Part shown: piece after piece, positions 56,918 through 64,000 of the stretch
How positions within the stretch are numbered: the stretch's first letter is position 1
Layout: each line of letters begins with the position of its first letter
Source: Bartonella sp. WD16.2
GTDB taxonomy: Bacteria > Pseudomonadota > Alphaproteobacteria > Rhizobiales > Rhizobiaceae
Direction of reading: 5' to 3'
DNA length: 64,000 nucleotides
Assembly: GCF_002022505.1 (NCBI RefSeq)
Contig: NZ_CP019781.1
Coordinates: forward strand, 744,001 to 808,000
Program-made: the position numbers and the translations under genes
Notes under the pieces: model-generated
The model's database searches: none
The model's input: only the letters and a program-made list of their open reading frames with translations
Told to the model about the DNA's origin: nothing

Positions 56918-57538
56918 ATGTCGCATAAAAATACCTATACTGCTATTTCAGTATTGGCTGGAACCGCTACTTTTTTTCTCATGGCTTATACTCCAGCAGG
57001 TGCAGAGAATTTATCTCAAGGTTGGTACAAAGTTTGCAGTAAGCAGAATGATATTAACATTTGTAACACAATGAACAATGTTATATCAGATACTGGTCAG
57101 CCTTTGACTGCTGTTAATTTAGTTGAAGTAAAAGGAAAAAAGGAAGAAAAACGTATAGGTATTCAAGTACCTACGAATCGTCTTCTACCAGAGGGTGTTC
57201 ATATCCAAATTGGAAATGACTTTTCTATGAAAATTCCTTACGTTGTTTGTAATGGAACAAGTTGTATCGCTAATGATGTTTTAAGTGACAAGTTAGTTGC
57301 TGCCATGAAAACTGGTTCGAAAATGGTTGTAACTACAACCAATATTCGGGGTGGTGCTAATCCTATCGAATTTTCTCTTAACGGATTTAAAGCTGCCTAC
57401 ACAGGCCCTGGTATAGATGAAAAGACTTTTCAGCAAAAACAAATGAAGTTACAGCAAACTATCCAATCAAAGCAAAAAGAAATTGAAGATCGTATGCGGG
57501 TTGAACAAGAAAAGGCTCAGAAAAATAATAACAAATAA
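56918..57538 (+). CDS. IalB-family invasion-associated protein
   Basis: The product has 206 aa. The signal peptide ends near APAGAEN-like YTPAGAEN (about residue 30). The mature domain (WYKVCSKQNDINICNTMNNV, RIGIQVPTNRLLPEGVHIQI, YVVCNGTSCIANDVLSDKLV) is the invasion-associated locus B family, with paired Cys likely disulphide-bonded. The last 40 residues form a Lys/Gln-rich helix. IalB of Bartonella aids erythrocyte entry; this paralogue's role is not shown. It ends before a strong bidirectional terminator. Confidence 0.85.
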   Translation: MSHKNTYTAISVLAGTATFFLMAYTPAGAENLSQGWYKVCSKQNDINICNTMNNVISDTGQPLTAVNLVEVKGKKEEKRIGIQVPTNRLLPEGVHIQIGNDFSMKIPYVVCNGTSCIANDVLSDKLVAAMKTGSKMVVTTTNIRGGANPIEFSLNGFKAAYTGPGIDEKTFQQKQMKLQQTIQSKQKEIEDRMRVEQEKAQKNNNK

Positions 57539-57581
57539 TATAAAAGATTTTAAAGGCTTTTTTTATATTTTGTTTATATCT

Positions 57582-57614
57582 AAAAACGCTATAGAATATT
57601 CTATAGCGTTTTTT
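57582..57614. terminator. Perfect bidirectional terminator between ialB-like gene and rne
   Basis: AAAAACGCTATAG and CTATAGCGTTTTT form a 13-bp perfect stem around AATATT, with U-runs on both strands. It serves the two convergent genes. Confidence 0.85.
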
Positions 57615-57620
57615 AATTGT

Positions 57621-60215
57621 TTAGTTCTTTGAGAAAGCTCTGCGCTTCCACCATCCAATGCGTTCAGTTTTACTCTCTCCCTCAGGTACTGATGATGAAA
57701 TAACAGGTTCGGTAGAAATTTGTTCAACAGCTTGTTTTGTTATAGTTTCTTTTTCTGATGCTTCAGTTATTTGAGCTGTTTTTTTCGTAATAACTTTTTT
57801 TCTTGTTTGACGTATTGATTTTTTTGTACCTGTCGAGATTTCTTCAATTATCTCACGAGTTGGTTTATTCTCTTTTTTTGTTTTAGATTTATGAATAGAG
57901 TCGGTAGTGTTTTTTTCTTCAACAGGTGTTGATGTTGTCACACTTTTATCATTTTCGGGCATTTTTGGGCCTTGAAATGCCTTTCGAGGATGTGCATTAT
58001 GATTCTTTTTAGCTTTAAAAACAGTATTTTGTTGTACATTGACATGATGTTTTGCATCACTGTTTTGTTCATCAAATCCTACAGGTTCAGCAGTTGGAAT
58101 AGAATATCGGCGATGCGCTGCTTTAATTTCTTCTAAAGCCTGTTTGGAAAATTCTCCGACTGGTTCAGCATAAGGAACACGAGATTGATAAAAACCGTTA
58201 TTTTGACTACGTCGACCCTTACGGTACCCACGACGACGTCCACGACGGCGGCTATCCTCATTATTTTGAATATCATCTTTATGAGAGAGTGTAGAAAAGC
58301 TGTCATGTAATTCACTTTTATGATCTTTACGCCGATACCGTTGATTATTTTCAACAGGAGACTCATCATAAGTTAATTTGCTTTCCATCAAGATTGTATC
58401 TTCAGCTTCCTCTTTATTATCATCTTCAATAGCTAGTAGAGATAAATGGTCTTTTTCTGCTATTGTTCCTCTGGAAATAACTAAATGCTGTGCTCCAACG
58501 CTATCATCTGCTTCAATACTAATATTAAGCTTAAAGCGCGTTTCTAAATCAACAAGAATACTGCGTTTATGGTTGAGTACATAAAGTGCTATCACTGCAG
58601 ATGTCCGCACAATGATATTATATTGCGAATGACTAAGAAGATATTTTTCAATTGAGCGCATAACATGCAAGGCAATTGATGATTCTGAACGTACATTTCC
58701 AGTTCCAGCACAATGAGGACAAGGCTGCATTGTACTTTCTAGAACTGATACACGAATGCGTTGACGGCTCATTTCCATAAGGCCAAAATGTGAGATACGA
58801 CCAACTTGAATACGGGCACGATCATTTTTTAAACAATCTTTCAGCTTTTTTTCAACAAGCTTAATGTTACGATTTTCAAGCATATCAATGAAATCAATCA
58901 CAATTAAGCCTGCTAAATCACGTAAACGTAATTGACGAGCTATTTCTTCTGCAGCTTCAAGATTGGTTTGTAGCGCTGTTTTTTCAACAGAATGTTCTTT
59001 GGTAGAACGACCAGAGTTTACATCAATAGCGACAAGTGCTTCCGTCTGATTAATAACAAGATAACCACCAGATTTTAAAGCAACCTGTGGTTGCAACATT
59101 TTATCTAGTTGAGCTTCGATATTGTTACGCGTAAAAATGGGTATAGGATCACGATAAGGCTGAACAACTTTTGCATGACTTGGCATCAACATGCGCATAA
59201 AATCTTTAGCTTCACGATATCCTTTATCACCAGACACAAGAATTTCATTAATGTCTTTATTATAAAGATCGCGAATGGAACGCTTTATCAAATTACCTTC
59301 CTCATAAACTAGACATGGCGCGGTTGATTTGAGTGTTAAAGTACGAACAGTTTCCCATAACCGCATGAGATATTCATAATCACGTTTAATTTCGACTTTT
59401 GTTCTATTAGCTCCAGCAGTTCGTAGAATAACACCCATACCTTTTGGAACTGCTAATTCTTTTACAATGTCTTTGAGACGTTTGCGATCTTGTATATTGG
59501 TAATTTTCCGGGAAATACCACCACCCCGTGCCGTGTTCGGCATTAAAACTGAATAGCGACCTGCCAATGATAAATAAGTTGTGAGTGCTGCACCTTTATT
59601 GCCACGCTCTTCTTTGATCACTTGTACTAATAAAATTTGACGCCGTTTAATAACTTCTTGAATCTTATATTGGCGCACCGGTTTACGCTGATAAGTAGGG
59701 AGTTCTTCAAGAGCATCTTCCGCACCCACCATTTCAATATCATCATCAAAAACATTTCCATCAAGTATTTCTTCTCCATCATCATTTGCCATTGATTCAG
59801 ATATGACATTGTTTTCACTATCTACAGAAAGAACGTTATGGTTCTTACTTTTTTTTGTTTTTCTTGAATCTTTTTTATTCTGTTTTATTTCCTCAACGAG
59901 ATCATCTGCTTGATTTTCATCAATAGCAGCTTTCTCTTCTTCTTCAAGAAGAGCAAGACGATCAGCAATAGGAATTTGATAATAATCAGGGTGAATTTCT
60001 GAAAATGTTAAAAAACCATGGCGATTACCACCATATTCTACAAAGGCTGCTTGAAGTGATGGCTCAACACGTGTGATACGTGCGAGATAAATATTCCCCT
60101 TAAGCTGTTTTTTATGTTCTGACTCAAAATCAAGTTCTTCAATTTTGTTGCCGTGGACAACAACAACACGCGTTTCCTCCGGATGGGAGGCATCTATAAG
60201 CATTTTGTTTGACAT
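57621..60215 (-). CDS. rne: Ribonuclease E
   Basis: The product has 864 aa. The S1 domain begins GNIYLARITRVEPSLQAAFV and is split by an acidic insertion (about 90-190), usual in alphaproteobacteria. The DNase I-like part has AIDVNSGRSTK and GLIVIDFIDML, with catalytic Asp. The Zn-link CPHCAGTG follows at about 490. The C-terminal 300 residues are disordered, basic and Arg/Lys-rich (RRRGRRRGYRKGRR), for RNA and degradosome binding. It initiates mRNA decay. A long leader lies upstream. Confidence 0.95.
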   Translation of the reverse strand: MSNKMLIDASHPEETRVVVVHGNKIEELDFESEHKKQLKGNIYLARITRVEPSLQAAFVEYGGNRHGFLTFSEIHPDYYQIPIADRLALLEEEEKAAIDENQADDLVEEIKQNKKDSRKTKKSKNHNVLSVDSENNVISESMANDDGEEILDGNVFDDDIEMVGAEDALEELPTYQRKPVRQYKIQEVIKRRQILLVQVIKEERGNKGAALTTYLSLAGRYSVLMPNTARGGGISRKITNIQDRKRLKDIVKELAVPKGMGVILRTAGANRTKVEIKRDYEYLMRLWETVRTLTLKSTAPCLVYEEGNLIKRSIRDLYNKDINEILVSGDKGYREAKDFMRMLMPSHAKVVQPYRDPIPIFTRNNIEAQLDKMLQPQVALKSGGYLVINQTEALVAIDVNSGRSTKEHSVEKTALQTNLEAAEEIARQLRLRDLAGLIVIDFIDMLENRNIKLVEKKLKDCLKNDRARIQVGRISHFGLMEMSRQRIRVSVLESTMQPCPHCAGTGNVRSESSIALHVMRSIEKYLLSHSQYNIIVRTSAVIALYVLNHKRSILVDLETRFKLNISIEADDSVGAQHLVISRGTIAEKDHLSLLAIEDDNKEEAEDTILMESKLTYDESPVENNQRYRRKDHKSELHDSFSTLSHKDDIQNNEDSRRRGRRRGYRKGRRSQNNGFYQSRVPYAEPVGEFSKQALEEIKAAHRRYSIPTAEPVGFDEQNSDAKHHVNVQQNTVFKAKKNHNAHPRKAFQGPKMPENDKSVTTSTPVEEKNTTDSIHKSKTKKENKPTREIIEEISTGTKKSIRQTRKKVITKKTAQITEASEKETITKQAVEQISTEPVISSSVPEGESKTERIGWWKRRAFSKN

Positions 60216-60439
60216 AAGTTAAAATCCTAAAGGCGACACGCACAACTTTATCTAAACAAGCGGGATCACTACTTGCAAATATAAAAGGCTGTCTGCCATA
60301 AAAGGGGGGTGCCGACATAACACAATGGATTTTCGTTCGCAAACACATTACAGCGTTTGCGATATTTACAATCATCAGTTCCATCTGTTTTGTATGACTC
60401 ATATTTTTATAAGTCTCCGGCAAAACAATTTTGAAAATA

Positions 60440-60455
60440 GTTCGGATATCCGAAC
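60440..60455. promoter_or_regulatory. 16-bp perfect palindrome upstream of rne
   Basis: GTTCGGATATCCGAAC is a perfect inverted repeat with no spacer, 225 bp before the rne start. It is probably an operator or an RNA hairpin in the leader. The binding protein is unknown. Confidence 0.45.
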
Positions 60456-60503
60456 CAGCGAATTTAAAATAACATAATCCTGCTTTTTAAGGTATGAAAA
60501 CTT

Positions 60504-60618
60504 ATCACCTATAAAAAGCCTAAACGCATAATATGCGATAAACCTTCAAAGATAACTTAACAAAATTATTGATAATTTAAATCAATAACAGATGGCTATC
60601 GCCTATAAAAAGCGTAAA
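60504..60618 (+). repeat. Two direct repeats of 21 bp
   Basis: ATCACCTATAAAAAGCCTAAA (60504-60524) recurs at 60598-60618 with two mismatches (G for A and G for C), 94 bp apart. They could be paired protein-binding sites or the product of a local duplication. Confidence 0.5.
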
Positions 60619-60824
60619 TATTCTTTTATGTTGATATCATGTTTTTGGCAAGTAACAACTATAAATACACACCATTATAATGCATTTATTTCCCTTATTT
60701 TGATCTTTTTTAAATATTTGTGGTTAAAGGATTCAACATTTATTGAAATAATATAACCTATATTTACAGTGCAATTTTATACAATAAAAACAATTTATTA
60801 ATACAGAAAAAGTGTTTTGCTTAA

Positions 60825-62054
60825 ATGATTAAACGATTCCCCGTCAGAATGTTGAAAGCAGTCTATTGGAATATTACTTGGTATTTTATATGCTTTTTAT
60901 CCTTTTTTTTGATATTTCAAACATATATTCAAGGTGCGGATGCGTTAAAACTTATTAATCTGCGAACAATTGGTGATAACACATCTACACGTATTATTGC
61001 AGTTTTTAATGCTGAACCAAATTTCTATTTACAAATTTCCGATAGTTCCTCACGTTTGGTTATCAATTTACCTCCAGTTGATTTTTCAACACAAAATACA
61101 TCTCTAAATAAACAAAATATACTATCAAGCATGTTATCCGATATACATTATAATTTTTCCGATACACAAACCTCATATATTACTTTGACAAGCAAAACCT
61201 CTTTTATTATTGAAAATAGTACAGTGCAAAAATTAGAAAATGGTTTATGGCAGGTACTGATTGATATCACCCAAAATGTACAGAAAAAATCTAATGAAGT
61301 TTTGACAAAACAACAAAAAACCAACCAAAACATAAAAAAGCAGTCCAATCCAAAGCATTATTTTCATGTTGTGCTTGATCCTGGTCATGGTGGAATTGAC
61401 AGTGGTGCACAAGGTATTACTGGAATTTTAGAAAAAAATATAACGTTAGCTTTTGCACGTGCATTGCAAAATGAATTAAAAAAAGACTCTGATATCAATG
61501 TGACTTTAACACGCGATTCTGATGTATTTCTAAGATTAAGCGAAAGAGTTAAAAAAGCACAAAATTTTAATGCCGATCTTTTCATATCTATTCACGCAGA
61601 TAGTATTAATATTCCTTCTCTTCGCGGTGCTACAGTTTATACCTTATCTGATAAGGCATCTGATGCGATTGCAAAAACTCTAGCTGAAGTTGAAAATAAC
61701 GCAGATCTCCTTGGTGGATTGCTCACAGAAGAATCGCATGAAGTTACAGATATTTTGATTGATCTCGCTAGACGTGAAACTCATATACTTTCACTTAATT
61801 TTGCTGATCGTGTTATTTTAAATTTGTCAAATAATAATATTAATCTGATCAAAAATCCTCATAGATACGCTGATTTTCAAGTTTTAAAAGCTCCAGATGT
61901 ACCTTCTGTGTTGATAGAAATAGGATATTTATCTAATAAAGAAGACGAGAAATTATTTAATAATTCTCAATGGAGGAATCAAATAGTTGTTTCTCTTGCC
62001 CATTCTATTCGTCAATTTTCCCAGTATCGGAAAGAAATTATGCAGTCTCCTTAA
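60825..62054 (+). CDS. amiC: N-acetylmuramoyl-L-alanine amidase (AMIN + Amidase_3)
   Basis: The product has 409 aa. A membrane or signal segment (about 15-36) is followed by an AMIN targeting domain (LKLINLRTIGDNTSTRIIAV to about 145), a Lys/Gln linker, and the zinc amidase domain from 178. That domain contains VVLDPGHGGIDSGAQG, the Glu of LEKNITLAFA, and SIHADSINIP, with the terminal PSVLIEIGYLSN. It splits septal peptidoglycan in cell separation. It is upstream of the PBP1A gene. Confidence 0.9.
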   Translation: MIKRFPVRMLKAVYWNITWYFICFLSFFLIFQTYIQGADALKLINLRTIGDNTSTRIIAVFNAEPNFYLQISDSSSRLVINLPPVDFSTQNTSLNKQNILSSMLSDIHYNFSDTQTSYITLTSKTSFIIENSTVQKLENGLWQVLIDITQNVQKKSNEVLTKQQKTNQNIKKQSNPKHYFHVVLDPGHGGIDSGAQGITGILEKNITLAFARALQNELKKDSDINVTLTRDSDVFLRLSERVKKAQNFNADLFISIHADSINIPSLRGATVYTLSDKASDAIAKTLAEVENNADLLGGLLTEESHEVTDILIDLARRETHILSLNFADRVILNLSNNNINLIKNPHRYADFQVLKAPDVPSVLIEIGYLSNKEDEKLFNNSQWRNQIVVSLAHSIRQFSQYRKEIMQSP

Positions 62055-62201
62055 ATATTAAAAAGTAAAGCATTGATATTAAATTTTGGTAACAAAATAA
62101 TAGAAATTAATCTTGCATTTGTCTTAATTTAATAACACCTATTAATAATAAAATTAAATATGTTTTTTTGATCAATTTTTAAGAAAGCGATATTCGTTTC
62201 A

Positions 62202-64000
62202 ATGATGATGTTTTTAAGATATCTGCTTAATTTCTTCATAATTCTTGGATTTTATGAAATTATGCTATGCGCAGCAGTAACGAGTAGTCAAGCTGATGAG
62301 CTTCCTGATTATGAGGTCCTCTCATTGTATGAACCACCTGTGATGACGCGCGTTCATGCAGCCGATGGCCGTCTTATGGCAGAATTTGCGACAAAACATC
62401 GCCTTTATTTACCAATCGAATCAATTCCAAATCTTCTTAAAGAAGCTTTTATTTCAGCTGAAGATAAAAATTTTTATAATCATTTTGGTTTAGATCCTGA
62501 AGGTCTTTCTAGAGCTTTAATTAACAATATTATTAATATCGGTTCTGGGCGACGTCCAGAAGGAGCATCAACCATTACACAACAAGTGGCTAAAAACTTT
62601 CTTTTAAATTCAGAAGCAACGCTTGAACGTAAGTTAAAAGAAGCTATTCTTGCCATACGTATTGAGAAAACTTACTCTAAAGATCATATTCTTGAACTTT
62701 ATCTTAATGAAATTTATCTGGGGCGTGGTACTTATGGTGTCGCAGCAGCTTCACTGATTTATTTTAATAAATCCATTCATGAACTTACTTTAGAAGAATG
62801 CGCTTACCTGGCAGCTCTTCCTAAGGCACCAGGAAATTATGATCCATTTAAAAATACACAACGCGCTATTGAACGACGTAATTGGGTTATAGATCGGATG
62901 GTGGCTAATAGATATGTAACACCAGATCAAGGTAAACAAGCTAAAGAAAAGCCTTTGGGAGTAAAAATACGTGGGAGCGATAGTTATGTTTTTGCTGCTG
63001 AGTATTTTACTGAAGAAGTACGTCGTCACTTAATGCATCACTACGGAGCCACAGCACTTTATGAAGGTGGCCTTTCAGTTCGTACAACACTTGATCCGTA
63101 TTTACAACTTATTGCGCGGCGTGCTTTGCAAGATGGTTTAATTAAATTTGACCATTCGCGAGGATGGCGTGGAGCTTATAGACATATCGAGATTACAGAT
63201 GATTGGGGTATAGCACTTGCAGATATCACTGGACTAAGCGATGTTCCTGAATGGAATTTGGCAGTTGTTCTGTCTTCTAGCACTGATAAAGTAGAGATAG
63301 GTTTGCAGCCACAGCGTGAAAATTCAGGTTTATTATCAAAAGAACGAGTAATTGCTACATTATCTATAGAGCAATCAAAATGGGCATTGAATGTTATTGG
63401 TGAAAATAACCGTCGAACAACTGCTCAAAATTTATCAGATGTCCTACATGTTGGAGATGTCATTTTTGTTGAAAAATTATCAAATACAGACAATGTCTAT
63501 CGTTTGCAACAAATACCAAAGATTGAGGGAGCGATTGTCGCTATGGAACCTCATACAGGACGCGTTCTTGCAATGGTTGGTGGTTTTTCCTTTGCTGAAT
63601 CTGAATTTAACCGTGCAACACAAGCTTATCGCCAGTCTGGTTCTGCATTTAAGCCTTTTGTTTACGCAGCAGCACTGGATAATGGATATACGCCAGCATC
63701 CGTAGTCTTGGATGGTCCTGTTGAAATTCTTCAAGGTAATGGTCAAGTTTGGCAACCAAAAAACTATGGTGGCACTTTTGCAGGACCTTCAACATTGCGT
63801 TATGGCATTGAACATTCTCGTAACCTTATGACCGTACGGCTTGCTCATCATATGGGAATGCCGTTGGTTGCCGAATACGCAGAACGTTTTGGAGTTACAA
63901 ACAAATTACAGCCTTATCTTTCCATGGCTTTAGGAGCTGATGAAACAACAGTTTTAAGGATGGTAACAGCTTATTCAGTTATTGCAAATGGAGGGCATTC
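62202..64000 (+). CDS. mrcA: Penicillin-binding protein 1A, cut by window end
   Basis: About 599 codons are visible and no stop is reached. A membrane anchor lies at about 4-25. The GT51 glycosyltransferase follows, with SAEDKNFYNHFGLDPEGLSR (catalytic Glu) and GASTITQQVAKNFLLN. The transpeptidase starts later, with the active Ser in RQSGSAFKPFVYAAAL and the SxN motif in HSRNLMTVRL. It polymerises and cross-links peptidoglycan. Three ATGs are in tandem at the start. The remaining roughly 100-200 residues should lie beyond 64000. Confidence 0.92.
   Translation, partial: MMMFLRYLLNFFIILGFYEIMLCAAVTSSQADELPDYEVLSLYEPPVMTRVHAADGRLMAEFATKHRLYLPIESIPNLLKEAFISAEDKNFYNHFGLDPEGLSRALINNIINIGSGRRPEGASTITQQVAKNFLLNSEATLERKLKEAILAIRIEKTYSKDHILELYLNEIYLGRGTYGVAAASLIYFNKSIHELTLEECAYLAALPKAPGNYDPFKNTQRAIERRNWVIDRMVANRYVTPDQGKQAKEKPLGVKIRGSDSYVFAAEYFTEEVRRHLMHHYGATALYEGGLSVRTTLDPYLQLIARRALQDGLIKFDHSRGWRGAYRHIEITDDWGIALADITGLSDVPEWNLAVVLSSSTDKVEIGLQPQRENSGLLSKERVIATLSIEQSKWALNVIGENNRRTTAQNLSDVLHVGDVIFVEKLSNTDNVYRLQQIPKIEGAIVAMEPHTGRVLAMVGGFSFAESEFNRATQAYRQSGSAFKPFVYAAALDNGYTPASVVLDGPVEILQGNGQVWQPKNYGGTFAGPSTLRYGIEHSRNLMTVRLAHHMGMPLVAEYAERFGVTNKLQPYLSMALGADETTVLRMVTAYSVIANGGH

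Larger units (their letters stand above)
60216..60824. other. 609-bp divergent gap: rne leader and amidase promoter region
   Basis: The gap between the divergent rne and amidase genes is too long for promoters alone. It holds a 16-bp palindrome (60440-60455), a CGCATA/TATGCG inverted repeat at 60525-60537, and two near-identical 21-bp repeats. RNase E genes of other bacteria have long 5' leaders through which RNase E controls its own message; the same is inferred here. Confidence 0.4.

Noticed and set aside
60139..60423. Minus-strand frame of 94 codons overlapping the start of rne
   Set aside because: It reads the rne N-terminus in a wrong frame with a Cys-rich nonsense tail; the region is the rne leader.

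Overview
The window looks like a stretch of a Bartonella chromosome (Rhizobiales, Alphaproteobacteria). The support is low G+C, an alphaproteobacterial nuo operon followed by birA, rnj, proS and lolCD/E, an IalB-type invasion protein, and rne next to an amidase and a PBP1A gene. I cannot name the species. About 29 kb of prophage occupy the left part; conserved chromosomal genes fill the rest.

Positions 1-9350 are the early, regulatory and accessory part of the prophage. They hold a CI/Cro-like divergent switch with four copies of a TACC-N5-GGTA operator, two YdcK-like beta-helix genes, a damaged replication-gene cluster, a HigBA-type and a MazEF-type toxin-antitoxin pair, a phage SSB and a lipoprotein. 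The second YdcK-like gene has a strong sigma70 promoter and a roughly 235-nt leader that can fold into a closed multi-stem RNA. I consider this leader the most likely undescribed element here.

Positions 9352-28831 are one rightward late operon of a short-tailed (podovirus-like) phage. The order is terminase small and large, portal, scaffold, N4-gp56/DUF4043-type capsid, a decoration-like protein, gp4-like adaptor, gp10-like tail protein, a GNAT-like protein, ejection proteins, a transglycosylase, tail fibres, endolysin and an Rz/Rz1-type spanin pair. No tape-measure, sheath or integrase gene is in the window. The prophage ends against tRNA-Val, whose 3' end faces it and may be the attachment site.

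Positions 28945-54261 hold tRNA-Val, tRNA-Asp, the complete nuoA-N operon for respiratory complex I, then birA, rnj, proS, lolC/E, lolD, sdhE and mfd. Positions 54792-64000 hold an orphan peptide-type substrate-binding protein, an IalB-family protein, rne, an N-acetylmuramoyl-L-alanine amidase and a PBP1A gene cut off by the window end.

Four genes (a phage replication gene, a phage ejection gene, nuoM and mfd) are each split by an apparent one-base loss inside a homopolymer run. Because nuoM and mfd are housekeeping genes, this pattern may reflect sequencing error or transcriptional slippage rather than true decay. A fifth gene, a phage tail fibre, is split by an in-frame TGA where a TGG Trp codon is likely.
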